This document shows, piece by piece, positions 6,868 through 16,196 of a stretch of DNA of 64,000 nt. The stretch's first letter is position 1; each line of letters starts with the position of its first letter. Source of the DNA: Lamprocystis purpurea DSM 4197. GTDB taxonomy: Bacteria; Pseudomonadota; Gammaproteobacteria; Chromatiales; Chromatiaceae. Where the stretch lies: assembly GCF_000379525.1 (NCBI RefSeq), contig NZ_KB902502.1:1-64000 (forward strand). The letters run 5' to 3'. The notes beneath the pieces were generated by a model, which worked only from the letters and a program-made list of their open reading frames with translations, searched no databases and was not told the DNA's origin. The translations under genes and the position numbers were made by a program.

Positions 6868-8073
6868 TCACTTGGCGGCGGTCCGGGCACGGGGCGCAAG
6901 CTCGGCAACCTCTGCGCTTGGGGTCAGTCCGGCCGCCCCCATGAGCCGGGCGCCGTGTTGGTCCAGGGCCGCCCGTACCGAGTCCTCGCCGAACCGGGCA
7001 TAGACCGCGGTGGTTGACTGGTTGGAGTGATTCAGAACCCGGCCGATCAGGTGCAGGGAATTGCCGGACTGTGCGAGCCATGAACCGACCGTGCGGCGAA
7101 GGTCATGCAGTCGCACATCAGCGACCCCGGCCGCCGTGCGGACTCGCCCCCATGGCTTGCTGATGTTGACCAGGTGGGCGCCTGGCAGCTTGCCGGGCAG
7201 GACGTAGGGGTTGCCCTCGGTCTGGGGCAGGTCGCGCAGCAGGGCCACGGCAGGCGGGCTCAGCGGGATGTAATGCACCCGGCCGGCCTTGGTGTCGGGC
7301 AAGCGTAGTTCCGCCCGTGTCCAATCCACATCGGACCATTGGGCCGTGAGTAGCTCGGTCTTGCGGGCGCCAGTCAGCAGGTACAGCCACAGGGCGGCGC
7401 GGGCCGATGCGTTCGGTTCTTCGTTGATCGCCTGGGCGAGACGGGGTAGTTCGTCATGCGTTACCCAGCGGTCGCGCTTGGCTTCCGTGAAGCGGTCAAT
7501 GTCGCGGGCCGGGTTGCCGTGGCCGTCGGGAACGAATCCCCAGCGGCGGGCAAGCTCGAACATCTTGGACAGCAGGGCAAGCACCCGGTTGGCCTCATAG
7601 GGGGCGCGCTTGCCGATGGTGCGATGCAAGGTTTCCACGTCCGGCCGGGTGATCGCCCGCGCCTTGAGGCTTCCCCACTTGGGCAGGACGTAGGCGTTGA
7701 TCCGCCGTTGGTCCTCGTCGCCTGACTTCTTGGCGTTGCCGTGCCGATCCATGTAGGCGGCGCACAGGTCGCGCATGGTCTCGCCTTGGCGTTCCTGCTC
7801 GCGGGTCGCGACCGGATCGGCGCCTTCGGTCTCGACCTTCGCCAGTTCCGACCGGGCTACGGTGCGGGCTTGGTCCAGGGTTAGGACGCCATAGGTCCCG
7901 ATGGTCAACAGGCGCTTGCGGTCCCCGACTCGGTAGGACAGCACGAATGCCTTGCGACCTCCCGGATAGACCCGACAGCCGAACCCCGGCACTTCGTCAT
8001 CCCACAGGACGCACCGGGCGTTGTTCTCGCCCGCATACCGGGCCGCGTCTACGACTCGCTTTGTCAGCTTCAC
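6868..8073 (-). CDS. int: Tyrosine recombinase (P4-type integrase)
   Basis: The 401-residue protein has a DUF4102 arm-binding N-terminus (VPGFGCRVYPGGRKAFVLSY), a SAM-like core-binding domain and a C-terminal catalytic domain. Visible catalytic residues are Arg in LLTGARKTELL, the HxxR of LHDLRRT, His in LNHSN and Tyr in TTAVYARF. The gene is intact and ends near one att copy (8230-8276), as expected for the integrase that inserted this element. It should cut and rejoin DNA at the 3' end of a tRNA-Lys gene. It is the best preserved gene of the element. Confidence 0.95.
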   Translation of the reverse strand: MKLTKRVVDAARYAGENNARCVLWDDEVPGFGCRVYPGGRKAFVLSYRVGDRKRLLTIGTYGVLTLDQARTVARSELAKVETEGADPVATREQERQGETMRDLCAAYMDRHGNAKKSGDEDQRRINAYVLPKWGSLKARAITRPDVETLHRTIGKRAPYEANRVLALLSKMFELARRWGFVPDGHGNPARDIDRFTEAKRDRWVTHDELPRLAQAINEEPNASARAALWLYLLTGARKTELLTAQWSDVDWTRAELRLPDTKAGRVHYIPLSPPAVALLRDLPQTEGNPYVLPGKLPGAHLVNISKPWGRVRTAAGVADVRLHDLRRTVGSWLAQSGNSLHLIGRVLNHSNQSTTAVYARFGEDSVRAALDQHGARLMGAAGLTPSAEVAELAPRARTAAK

Positions 8074-8091
8074 CTTTCCGCCCTCAAATTT

Positions 8092-8111
8092 GAGTCACCA
8101 CTGAGTCACCA
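8092..8111 (+). repeat. Right integrase arm-type sites
   Basis: GAGTCACCA at 8092-8100 and 8103-8111, same orientation and 2-base spacing as the left pair at 927-946. They lie directly upstream of the integrase start, so integrase binding there could also repress its own gene. Confidence 0.6.
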
Positions 8112-8229
8112 GAAGGGGGCGAATCAGGGCGTACCGTGCAGTAAAGGATAGCACAAGCGAACGGGCTAAACTGTTGTTGCAGCGTAAGGAATCGTAATCG
8201 ATAGTAACCGAGCGAAAGGGCGACTCTCA

Positions 8230-8276
8230 GACTTTTAATCAGGTGGTCGCGCGTTCGAGTCGCGCAGGACGCACCA
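8230..8276 (+). repeat. Right att site: second tRNA-Lys 3' fragment
   Basis: Matches 835-881 in 46 of 47 positions, including anticodon loop, T-arm and CCA. The sequence before it has no D-arm, so this copy is also only a fragment and is not called as a tRNA gene. Confidence 0.85.
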
Positions 8277-8292
8277 TACTTTCAATAACTTA

Positions 8293-8319
8293 AGGCGCCT
8301 TTATGGCGCCTGTTCTTTT
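8293..8319 (+). terminator. Rho-independent terminator after the right tRNA fragment
   Basis: Stem AGGCGCC / GGCGCCT with a 5-base loop, followed by GTTCTTTT. Probably the original terminator of the tRNA locus. Confidence 0.75.
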
Positions 8320-8792
8320 CAGGTGTGCCGCAGAATGTGCGAAGCGTTTATTGATCGTCATTTTTCACCAGAGTGACCCGTCCCTCGATCGTCCTTGCGT
8401 GCTCCGCCAAGTGTCCCGGGGCGAGACGAGCGCAGCGCCTCAATATCTCCTGAAGACCATCCGCCAGGGACGCGGCATTCGCTCAGCCGCCTCGCTGAGC
8501 ATCGGGCAGCAGTGGTTGAGGCCAGTGCCCGGGAAACGGCGCTGACCGGGGAGAAGAATGCCCTGACCCTAGAGCCGCAGCGGTTGCGACAGCATCTTCG
8601 GATGATGCAGTCCGAGATCAATGATGAGGTTCGCACACCGGGAAGGCGGTACGGCGCCTGCGACGCCTATTCTCCAAGAGGAGGGGGAGGCACCGCACGC
8701 AGCGCCGACCACGGGGCTGGGCTGTCGGCCAGAGGCGACTCGGCGTGACCCGCGTCTCAACCGCTGGGCGGCCTTGACCTGCTATTTAGCAC
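8320..8792. other. Stretch with no supported gene
   Basis: Open frames here look like noise. One plus-strand stretch (about 8490-8620, EKNALTLEPQRLRQHLRMMQ) faintly resembles the coiled-coil head of IS66 TnpC and may be a transposase scrap, but I would not call it. Confidence 0.4.
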
Positions 8793-9113
8793 CTACCAAT
8801 CAAATCCGTTATCCTGATACTGGTTGTTCCGGTATCGGGTGTTTTGATACCTGTTGTTTTGGTAGGTTTGATACCGGTAGTTCTGATTGTTCTGCTGAGT
8901 TTTCTGGTTTTGATCGTAGATCAGGCCGCCGATGGCACCGGCGCCGGCGCCGATCAGTGCACCCTTACCCGCGTCGCCGCTCAGCGAGCCGATCGCGGCT
9001 CCGCTGAGCGCACCGAGGGCGGCCGAGCTGCCGGTCCGCGAGGCGGTCGTCGTGCCGCAGCCGGACAGAATGGCCAAGGTGGTCACGAGTATAGAGGCAG
9101 TGGTGAGTTTCAT
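8793..9113 (-). CDS. Glycine-zipper lipoprotein with Asn/Gln/Tyr-rich tail
   Basis: The ATG at 9113 has GGAG 9 bases upstream and starts a lipoprotein signal peptide with lipobox LSGC. Next is a Gly/Ala-zipper (AALGALSGAAIGSLSGDAGK, then GAGAGAIGGLIYDQ) like small outer-membrane or periplasmic proteins. The last 35 residues are almost only Asn, Gln, Tyr and Arg (QNNQNYRYQTYQNNRYQ), encoded by degenerate short repeats. Predicted to be anchored in the outer membrane; role unknown. Confidence 0.75.
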   Translation of the reverse strand: MKLTTASILVTTLAILSGCGTTTASRTGSSAALGALSGAAIGSLSGDAGKGALIGAGAGAIGGLIYDQNQKTQQNNQNYRYQTYQNNRYQNTRYRNNQYQDNGFDW

Positions 9114-9549
9114 CGAGTGTTCTCCAGGGTTGACGATACCAAAAGCCCCGCGTCGCGGTGGCTTACAAACTGTCGATCCATTGTTTCCCACTGTGAACGC
9201 CAACATTGGCTAACAATCAGGAAGCCATGAATAGACAGTTTCTTACCGTCTCCGTTCTAATCGTAGGCGGCAACGGTCGGCGCGTGAGCGGCACCACGCA
9301 TGGGCGCGTTCTGCGCGGCGCGTGACGCCAATTGCCGTACGGCTGCGCAACCGTCGCCTCAGGCTCTTGTTGATGCTTTCATAACGGCCCTTGACTTGTT
9401 CGACGGCATGCTGATATGGCATTGCGCTATGACCAGGGTGATCATAGCCGGCGCGTGGCACGAGGCCTCACATCGCTATGGGGCATAGACTACCCATTTC
9501 GTGACGGCCCTTCGGTGCGCCAACGCACAATGGCGAAGGAAAGGCGGTG
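9114..9549. other. Stretch with no supported gene
   Basis: Short frames on both strands lack start signals and family resemblance. The lipoprotein promoter must lie within the first 100 bases. Confidence 0.5.
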
Positions 9550-9798
9550 TCGGTGCGGACGCGGGGGATCAGCGACGGCAAGCCTACGGAGGTCGCCGTG
9601 ATCAAGGTGCTTCCCGGCGACCTCGTGGCGCTCGCGGCCGGCGACCTGATCCCGCCCGACAAGCCAGGTCCCGAGGCCCACGACCTGTTCGTCAAGCAGG
9701 CGTTGCCGACCGGCGAACCCTAGCCGACCGACATGATCCTGCTGGATCAGGACCTGCACGGTCTCGATGACGGCGAACTGGAAGGCCGCCGCGCCGTC
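9550..9798 (+). pseudogene. Mg2+-type P-type ATPase, two fused fragments
   Basis: The frame reads VIKVLPGDLVALAAGDLIPP and DLFVKQALPTGEP, the actuator domain of MgtA/MgtB-like P-type ATPases (normally ending TGES), then a TAG stop. The same frame continues TDMILLDQDLHGLDDGELEG with RRAV, which matches the hinge after the P-domain (SDIILLEKSLxVLxxGVxEGRR). Some 400 residues between the two are deleted. A dead remnant. Confidence 0.7.
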
Positions 9799-9860
9799 AA
9801 AGAAGGTGTTGATCAGATCATAGAGGCTGACTGTCCGGTCCAGCCCGAACAGGTCACTTC
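9798..9860 (-). pseudogene. IS1634-like transposase scrap
   Basis: About 20 codons on the minus strand read LFGLDRTVSLYDLINTFFDG, like the TLYDLTNTYFEG signature of IS1634/IS4-type transposases. It begins exactly where the ATPase fragment ends, marking a recombination joint. Confidence 0.55.
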
Positions 9861-9907
9861 ATGATTGGCTGCTTCTCAACAGCCGGAGGCATCAATTACC
9901 TCGGACA

Positions 9908-10672
9908 TTATGGATTACAGAGCTTGCGAATGGTGTCAGCCACCGCCTGATTGACATCAAAATGTCTCTCCAGGAACGCGAGAATCGCTTGCGCAGACTC
10001 ACAACTGTGGTCATAGCCTTGAATGAAACACGGGAGTTCTTGTGCTACACCGGGGAACCGCTGCTCAAAACGCCGTTCATTGGCGAATGCATCCCTAGGC
10101 GCCCCTATCTCTTGCGCAATGACGGCGGATAACTCCAAGACCCGGTCCACCGCGTACTGCTGAATAAAGCGACTCGCCGACAACTTTTCGCCGCGCCGGA
10201 ATCGCCCCAGACCAACAAGCAGATTGGTCAATGCCTCGCCGACCAACCACTCCGTCGCGCTCTGGCAGACGGCCGGAAGGGGAACAACAGGTTCGGCGAT
10301 ATCCTCATTCAGACCGGGCACCTTCCAAACGATTCGCCCACGGGAAAACGGAATAGTGCCTAACTCGGCAAGCTCAAACACCGCGAACTCGCAGAAAATA
10401 CCATCCTGGAACAGCACCTTAAAGCCATCCGGCGTATTCCGGAACTGATAGGCGAGCGGACACAGGCAACTCAACCAATCGAGATTGCTGAGATAACGAC
10501 CCTTGTGACCCTGCTCCACGATCGCGAAAAAATCCAGATCCGACCAGGCATCCAGTCGCTCCAGTTCAACGCCGACGGAGCCCAGACCAATCAGCGCAAG
10601 GGCATGGCCTGAGCGTTCGAGCGACGCACCGATCTCATCCAAGCGGGTGAGCAATCTATTGGTCATGTTCAT
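9908..10672 (-). CDS. Nucleotidyltransferase-fold protein
   Basis: The 254-residue product has a pattern ALIGLGSVGVELERLDAWSD followed by LDFF, i.e. the GS...(S)DxDF core of the nucleotidyltransferase superfamily, with a second acidic segment (IFCEFAVFELAEL). The C-terminal half is helical. The fold is shared with aminoglycoside and lincosamide nucleotidyltransferases, but nothing shows the substrate and resistance should not be assumed. It stands alone, flanked by scraps of mobile DNA, which hints at acquisition by transfer. Confidence 0.65.
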   Translation of the reverse strand: MNMTNRLLTRLDEIGASLERSGHALALIGLGSVGVELERLDAWSDLDFFAIVEQGHKGRYLSNLDWLSCLCPLAYQFRNTPDGFKVLFQDGIFCEFAVFELAELGTIPFSRGRIVWKVPGLNEDIAEPVVPLPAVCQSATEWLVGEALTNLLVGLGRFRRGEKLSASRFIQQYAVDRVLELSAVIAQEIGAPRDAFANERRFEQRFPGVAQELPCFIQGYDHSCESAQAILAFLERHFDVNQAVADTIRKLCNP

Positions 10673-11084
10673 CTATTCCATCGGCTGTTTGATGATCGTT
10701 CGCAATTTCGATGGGTCTGCTTCACGGGCGTTGATCATCGTTCCGGACGCAAGAAGAACGGTATATCACTGCCTTACCGGCTCGGGAACCGGCCAAGCAG
10801 CAGCCAAGGTCGGTTTAGGGTAGCGTAACCCGACAATGCGCGCCAGAATGGCGAGTGATGGCGAGCGTTAACCGTCTGTTTTCGCGTGCCAAGGCAAGAC
10901 CGCGCGCACCTATTCCGGCGTGAGGCTCGTGGCGCGGAGCGCCACGACGATGCGCGACACCGCGGAGCGGTGTCGCGAGAGTCCGGGCGGTGTCACGGGG
11001 AGTCCGCGCGCCGAGACCCCAACGCGGTCAACCGCTCGATCGCGATTGGGCAACATGCGGCGCACGCCGCTGCGCTATTGCGCC
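10673..11084. other. Intergenic stretch containing only hairpin repeats
   Basis: No gene seen apart from the twin hairpins at 10927-10977. Plus-strand frames starting here are antisense to the large dehydrogenase gene. Confidence 0.6.
10927..10977. repeat. Tandem hairpins (REP-like)
   Basis: Two perfect hairpins follow each other: TCGTGGCG / CGCCACGA around loop CGGAG (10927-10947), and an 11-bp stem CGCGACACCGC / GCGGTGTCGCG around loop GGA (10953-10977). Twin hairpins of this kind are typical of REP/BIME-like intergenic repeats. Confidence 0.65.
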
Positions 11085-14000
11085 CTACAGCAAGACCCGC
11101 TCGATTCCGCCGGCCTGCACTTGCTTGATGAATGCGGCCTGCCAGCCCTCGCCGAGCAGCCGGCGGGCCAATTCGACGACGATGTAGTCCGTGGTGAGGC
11201 CGGTGTCGTCGGCGTACTTGGCGAGCCCCTGCTGACAGGCCGGACAGGCGGTGAGCAGTTTGACCTCGCCGTTGGTCACACGGTCGGTTCCGGTCAGGCC
11301 GCGGATGGCGCCGATCAGTTCCTCTTGTTTGCGAAAGCGCACCTGATTGGCGATGTCGGGCCGGGCGGTGCCCAGGGTGCCGGCCTCGCCGCAGCAGCGC
11401 TCGGAGAGCCGCACATCCTGGCCCATCAGGCTTGCCGCTACCTTGACCGGGGCATAGGTCTTCATGGGTGTATGACAGGGGTCGTGGTAGAGGTATTGGA
11501 CCCCAGGCACGCCATCAAGACTGATGCCTTTTTCCATCAGCCACTCATGAATGTCGAGCAATCGGCAGCCGGGAAAGATTTGCCCGAATTCGTATTGCAG
11601 GAGTTGATCCATGCAGGTGCCGCAGGAGACCAGGACGGTGCGGATGTCCAGATAGTTAAGTGTATTGGCGACGCGATGGAAGAGGACGCGGTTTTCCATG
11701 GTGAGCTGCCGGCCGCGCGCCTCCAGGCCCGCGGCGCGTTGCGGATAGCCGCAGCACAGATAGCCGGGGGGCAGGACGATCTGGGCGCCCTGGCGGTAGA
11801 GCATGGCGAGTACGGCCAGCCCGACATCCGAGAACAGGCGTTCCGACCCGCAGCCGGGGAAGTAGAAGACCGCCTCGGCATCGTCCGCGCTCTGGCGCGG
11901 GTCGCGCAGGATAGGCACCTGGGTGCGGTCCTCCAGGTCCAGCACCTGGCGGAAGCCGCGCTTGGGCAGTTGCACCCGAATCGGCCGGCTCACCAGGTCC
12001 AGCACTTGACCGGCGATGGCGGGCCGGCCGGTGGTGGCCCTGGGATGCGCGGTGCGCGCGTGGGTGAGACCCAGGGTGCGTGCCGCCCCGTGCGCCAGGT
12101 TGAGCGCGGCGAACCCCCACTGGGCCAGGCCCTTGCGCAGAAAGCGGATGGTGCGCGGGTGCGTGGTGTTGAGGAACTGCATGGCCGCCCAGGCCCCCGG
12201 GTTGAAACGCTTCTGACCGCGGCTGACCAGGATGCGGCGCATGCGCATGGTCACATCGCCGAAGTCGATCGACACCGGACAGGGGTTCAGGCACTTGTGG
12301 CAGACGGTGCAGTGATCGGCCACATCATTCATCTCATCGATGTGACGCAGCGACAGACCGCGCCGGGTCTGGTCCTCGTAGAGAAAGGCTTCGATGATGA
12401 GTCCGGTGCCCAGGATCTTATTGCGCGGCGAATAGAGCAGGTTGGCGCGCGGGACATGGGTCATGCATTTTGGCTTGCATTTGCCGCAGCGCAGACAATG
12501 CTTCACGTCGTCGTTGAGTGCGCCGAGCTCGCTCTCCTCCAGGATGATCGCCTCCTGCTGCACCAACCGCAGTGAGGGCGTATAGGCGCCGGCGAGTCCG
12601 GAACCCGGCATCAGCTTGCCGGGGTTGAACCGGCCGCGCGGGTCCACCCGTTCCTTGTAGGTGACGAAGGCCGCGAGCTTCGCCGGCTCCAGGTAACGCA
12701 GCTTGGTGATGCCGATTCCGTGCTCCCCGGAGATGACCCCGCCCAGCGCGCCGGCCAGCGCCATGATCCGGTCGACCAAGCGGTCAGCCTCCTGCAGCAT
12801 TGCGTAATCGGCTGAATGGACGGGGATGTTGGTATGGACATTGCCATCCCCGGCGTGCATGTGCAGGGCAATGAAGAGCCGGGAGTCGCGCCCCCGGCGG
12901 TGGATGGCGGCAAGCCGATCGCGCACGCCGGTCAGGTCCTGCCCGGCGAAGATCTCGGCGAGCCGGGCGCCGACCTCCTCCCGATAGGACTGACGCAGGT
13001 CGCGCCGCAGCATCAGATCCAGCAGCAGGTCGCCCGGCCGCAGCCGCGACTGTGCCGCCGCATCGAGTAATGACAGGTGTGCGCTCGCCGGCGCATCGAG
13101 CTGAGCCAGCACCGTCTGCCAGCGGGTGCGGGCACCGGTCACGACGGCGCGGGCGGCGTCGCGCTTGGCGTCGAGGATGGCCGCCTCCTCGGCGGAGTCG
13201 TCGTAATCGCCCGCCGGACGCGCCTCGGGCAACCCCTGCGCCAGGTAGCCGAGAACAGCGGCCATGATCGCGTCCTTGTTCCTGATCGACTGCTCGATGT
13301 TCATCCGTTCGATGCCGCGGCTGTAGTCCGCCAGCCGCGGCAGGGGAATCACCACGTCCTCGTTGATCTTGAAAGCGTTGGTATGACGTGAAATGGCCGC
13401 GGTGCGGGCGCGGTCCAGCCAGAAGCGTTTGCGCGCCTCGGCACTGACGGCGATGAAACCCTCGGCATCGCGCGCCCGCGCCAGTTCGACGACACGCTCG
13501 GCCGCGGCGGCTACGGCCGCCTCGTCGTCACTCACCAGGTCGGCGATCAGGACCATCTTCGGCAGTTCCCGACGATTGGCCTTGGTGGTGTAACCCACCG
13601 CCCGGACGTAGCGCTCGTCCAGGTGCTCCAGACCCGCTACCTGCACGTCCGGCAGGGCGTCGACCGCGTCTTTGATCTCGCAGATGGCCGGCACCGCCAG
13701 TTCCAGGTCGGTCCCGAAGAACTCCAGACAGACGGTGCGCACATGATCCGGCATCCGGTGCAGGACGAAGCAGGCGGAGGTGATAATGCCGTCGCAGCCC
13801 TCCTTCTGGACGCCGGGGAGTCCGCACAGGAACTTGTCGGTCACGTCCTTGCCCAGCCCGACCGTGCGCAGGGCGCTGCCGGGCATGGTCAGGATCTCGG
13901 GCTCACCCTGCGATGTGGTGCCATCCGGGGCGAAGCGCGACAAGCGGAAGCGCACCGTCTGCTGCGCGTGGATCTTGCCCAGATTGTGGTCCAGACGCTC

Positions 14001-14942
14001 GATCAGGAGCCAGTCCGCATCCGGGGTGACCATGCGCCAGGACACCAGATTATCCAGGGCCGTGCCCCAGAGCACCGCCTTCTTGCCCCCGGCGTTCATC
14101 GCCACGTTGCCGCCGATGCAGGAGGCATCCTGCGAGGTCGGGTCTACCGCGAAGGCGAGCCCGCTGGCGTCCGCCAGGTCCGAGACCCGACGAGTGACCA
14201 CCCCGGCACCGCAACGCACGGTGGGGACCAGCCCCGCCACGCCGGGGAGCGCGATCCGCTCAACGAAGGACAGGTCTTCGAGCTTTTCGGTGTTGATGAC
14301 GGCTGTCATCGGGTGTAGCGGGACGCCCGAGCCGGTATAGCCGGTGCCGCCGCCGCGCGGAATCAGGCTCAGGCCGCAGTCGATGCAGGCGCGCACGATG
14401 GGGGCCACCTCGGCCTCGGTGTCCGGGGTGATGACGACGAAGGGCAACTCGACACGCCAGTCGGTCGCGTCGGTCGCGTGCGAGACCCGCGCCAGGCCGC
14501 CGAAATCGAGGTTGTCCCGGCGGGTGATGCCGGCCAGCGCCTTGCGCAGCCGCGCGCGCGCCGCGCGCTCGGTATCGAACCAGTCCTTGAAGCGGGCCAC
14601 CGCGGCGCGGGCGCCAGCCAGGAGTTGTGCCGCCGACGCGTTGTCGTTCAGTCGCTGCTCGAACTGATCCAGACGATGGTCCAGCGCACCGAGCAGCAGC
14701 CGGCGCCGCTTGAGGTTCTCCAGCAGATCGTCCTGGAGGTAAGGATTGCGGGTGATGACCCACATGTCTCCCAGCACCTCGAAGAGCATCCGCGCCGAGC
14801 GTCCAGTCCGCCGGGTCCCCCGCAAGGTATCGATGAGCGCCCACATCGGCTCGCCCAGGAAGCGGATCACGATTTCCCGATCGGAAAACGAGGTGTAGTT
14901 GTAAGGGATCTCGCGGATGCGTGGCTGGCTGTCGGGAATCAT
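11085..14942 (-). CDS. FAD-linked / Fe-S dehydrogenase fusion (DUF3683 type; D-lactate or glycolate oxidation)
   Basis: The 1285-residue protein starts at ATG 14942 ([20 protein letters not shown]), the usual head of DUF3683 proteins. An FAD_binding_4 domain follows ([32 protein letters not shown]), then an FAD-oxidase C-terminal domain with [16 protein letters not shown], two 4Fe-4S motifs ([11 protein letters not shown] and [12 protein letters not shown]), and CCG-type domains ([28 protein letters not shown]). It combines the roles of GlcD and GlcF and probably passes electrons from D-lactate or glycolate to quinones. No clear ribosome site precedes the ATG. Substrate is not proven. Confidence 0.85.
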   Translation of the reverse strand: MIPDSQPRIREIPYNYTSFSDREIVIRFLGEPMWALIDTLRGTRRTGRSARMLFEVLGDMWVITRNPYLQDDLLENLKRRRLLLGALDHRLDQFEQRLNDNASAAQLLAGARAAVARFKDWFDTERAARARLRKALAGITRRDNLDFGGLARVSHATDATDWRVELPFVVITPDTEAEVAPIVRACIDCGLSLIPRGGGTGYTGSGVPLHPMTAVINTEKLEDLSFVERIALPGVAGLVPTVRCGAGVVTRRVSDLADASGLAFAVDPTSQDASCIGGNVAMNAGGKKAVLWGTALDNLVSWRMVTPDADWLLIERLDHNLGKIHAQQTVRFRLSRFAPDGTTSQGEPEILTMPGSALRTVGLGKDVTDKFLCGLPGVQKEGCDGIITSACFVLHRMPDHVRTVCLEFFGTDLELAVPAICEIKDAVDALPDVQVAGLEHLDERYVRAVGYTTKANRRELPKMVLIADLVSDDEAAVAAAAERVVELARARDAEGFIAVSAEARKRFWLDRARTAAISRHTNAFKINEDVVIPLPRLADYSRGIERMNIEQSIRNKDAIMAAVLGYLAQGLPEARPAGDYDDSAEEAAILDAKRDAARAVVTGARTRWQTVLAQLDAPASAHLSLLDAAAQSRLRPGDLLLDLMLRRDLRQSYREEVGARLAEIFAGQDLTGVRDRLAAIHRRGRDSRLFIALHMHAGDGNVHTNIPVHSADYAMLQEADRLVDRIMALAGALGGVISGEHGIGITKLRYLEPAKLAAFVTYKERVDPRGRFNPGKLMPGSGLAGAYTPSLRLVQQEAIILEESELGALNDDVKHCLRCGKCKPKCMTHVPRANLLYSPRNKILGTGLIIEAFLYEDQTRRGLSLRHIDEMNDVADHCTVCHKCLNPCPVSIDFGDVTMRMRRILVSRGQKRFNPGAWAAMQFLNTTHPRTIRFLRKGLAQWGFAALNLAHGAARTLGLTHARTAHPRATTGRPAIAGQVLDLVSRPIRVQLPKRGFRQVLDLEDRTQVPILRDPRQSADDAEAVFYFPGCGSERLFSDVGLAVLAMLYRQGAQIVLPPGYLCCGYPQRAAGLEARGRQLTMENRVLFHRVANTLNYLDIRTVLVSCGTCMDQLLQYEFGQIFPGCRLLDIHEWLMEKGISLDGVPGVQYLYHDPCHTPMKTYAPVKVAASLMGQDVRLSERCCGEAGTLGTARPDIANQVRFRKQEELIGAIRGLTGTDRVTNGEVKLLTACPACQQGLAKYADDTGLTTDYIVVELARRLLGEGWQAAFIKQVQAGGIERVLL

Positions 14943-15078
14943 GGGGGGTCGGGGGTCCAACGGGGGTTCATCATGCACTGCACAAAAGTGTAACCGAACC
15001 CAAGGTGACCTTCGCCATCGATCCGCTGAGGTTGCGCAGTGGTGCCGCATGCTGACCATGAAAATCGCACCGTGCCCC

Positions 15079-15163
15079 GTGGGAGCGGCCTCCGGCCGCG
15101 ATGAGGCCATCGCAGCGTCTGAGTTTGCGGCGCGCTCCCATCGCGGCCGGAGGCCGCTCCCAC
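15079..15163. repeat. 25-bp perfect inverted repeat (REP-like)
   Basis: GTGGGAGCGGCCTCCGG and 8 further bases at 15079-15103 are repeated as an exact reverse complement at 15139-15163, 35 bases apart. It lies between lipB and the dehydrogenase gene. Similar GTGGGAGCGGCCTC repeats are widely dispersed in gammaproteobacteria. Confidence 0.75.
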
Positions 15164-15195
15164 GAAGGACGTTGACGCCGCGCGCTCGTTTCTTG

Positions 15196-15840
15196 CTAAG
15201 GCTGCCGCAGCACCCGCTGCAAAGCCGCACCCAGCGCCGTGGCCGTCGCGTCGAAGTCCACCCCGGTGATCAGATCCGCCACTTGGGTAACGGCGAGCCC
15301 CGGATAGCCGCAGGGGTCGATCCGGCGGAAGGGTTCGAGATCCATGTCGATATTGAGCGCGACACCGTGGTAGCTGCAGCCGTGACGGACCCGCAGGCCG
15401 AGCGCGGCGATCTTGGCTCCGGCGACATAGACCCCGGGTGCGTCCGCGCGGGCGCCGGCGACGATCCCATTCGCGCCGAGCAACTCGATCACCGCCTGCT
15501 CCAGCAAATGGACCAGGCGCTTGACGCCGACCCCCGAGCGGCGCAGGTCGAAGAGCAGGTAGGCGATGATCTGACCAGGGCCGTGGTAGGTCACCTGACC
15601 GCCGCGATCGGTCTGCACCACCGGGATGGCGCCCGGATCACGGACATGTTCCAGGCGGCCGGCTTGACCCAGGGTGAAGACCGGTGGGTGTTCCAGCAGC
15701 CAGATCGCGTCCGGGGTGTCCGCGTCGCGCGCGTCGGTGAAGGCACGCATGGCCTCCCAGGTTGCGCGGTAATCCTGGAGTCCGGCCAGACGGCGGACGA
15801 TGAGCGGTGCCCCATCGTTCATGCGCGACTCGATCGTCAT
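15196..15840 (-). CDS. lipB: Octanoyl-[acyl carrier protein]:protein N-octanoyltransferase
   Basis: LipB moves octanoate from acyl carrier protein to lipoyl domains in lipoate synthesis. The 214-residue product shows the family motif [18 protein letters not shown], the catalytic Cys in DPCGYPG and the conserved Lys in GAKIAALG. The start at ATG 15840 lies 14 bases after the ybeD stop; an ATG at 15822 is possible. It follows ybeD as in many gammaproteobacteria; lipA is not in the window. Confidence 0.93.
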   Translation of the reverse strand: MTIESRMNDGAPLIVRRLAGLQDYRATWEAMRAFTDARDADTPDAIWLLEHPPVFTLGQAGRLEHVRDPGAIPVVQTDRGGQVTYHGPGQIIAYLLFDLRRSGVGVKRLVHLLEQAVIELLGANGIVAGARADAPGVYVAGAKIAALGLRVRHGCSYHGVALNIDMDLEPFRRIDPCGYPGLAVTQVADLITGVDFDATATALGAALQRVLRQP

Positions 15841-15854
15841 GTCCGCCAGTCGCC

Positions 15855-16163
15855 CTAGAGTGCCCAGATGACCCGTTCGTCGGCAGTCAGGTCCTGATAG
15901 ATCGCATCGAGTTGGGCCCGGCTCTCGGCCTGGATCGTGACAGTCACCGCCAGCCACTTGCCGCCGCTGCTCTCGCGCTGGCTGACGGCGGCCGCGTCGA
16001 ATTCCGGAGCATGTCGGCGCACGATCGCCACAACCAGGGCGGCGAAATCGCCGTCCGCCCGCCCGGCCGCCTTGATGGGGTAACTGCAGGGGAACTGGAG
16101 CAGCGTCTGCGTGGCGGACGCCGGCTCGGACAGCGGTTCAATCGGTTCAATCGGTTCAGACAT
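15855..16163 (-). CDS. ybeD: YbeD-family (DUF493) protein
   Basis: The 102-residue protein has the DUF493 core ([20 protein letters not shown], ... [14 protein letters not shown]). The family has an ACT-like fold and sits between dacA and lipB in many genomes; its role is not firmly known. The N-terminus contains a small tandem repeat (EPIEPIEP) from repeated GGTTCAATC. Same strand and close spacing with lipB indicate cotranscription. Confidence 0.9.
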   Translation of the reverse strand: MSEPIEPIEPLSEPASATQTLLQFPCSYPIKAAGRADGDFAALVVAIVRRHAPEFDAAAVSQRESSGGKWLAVTVTIQAESRAQLDAIYQDLTADERVIWAL

Positions 16164-16196
16164 CGCCTACAGGCACCTTGGTTTTGTCACTCCGGA

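Noticed and set aside
835-8276. tRNA-Lys genes at the two att repeats
   Set aside because: Both lack the D-arm and 5' acceptor strand, so they are fragments and not functional tRNAs.
8395-8748. Plus-strand frame resembling the head of IS66 TnpC
   Set aside because: The resemblance is limited to a generic coiled coil and there is no downstream transposase domain.
9908-10672. Antibiotic resistance gene call for the nucleotidyltransferase-like protein
   Set aside because: Only the general fold is visible; nothing identifies an antibiotic substrate.
10920-12575. 551-codon open frame on the plus strand
   Set aside because: It lies opposite the dehydrogenase fusion gene, whose motifs are clear; its composition is that of a GC-rich antisense shadow.
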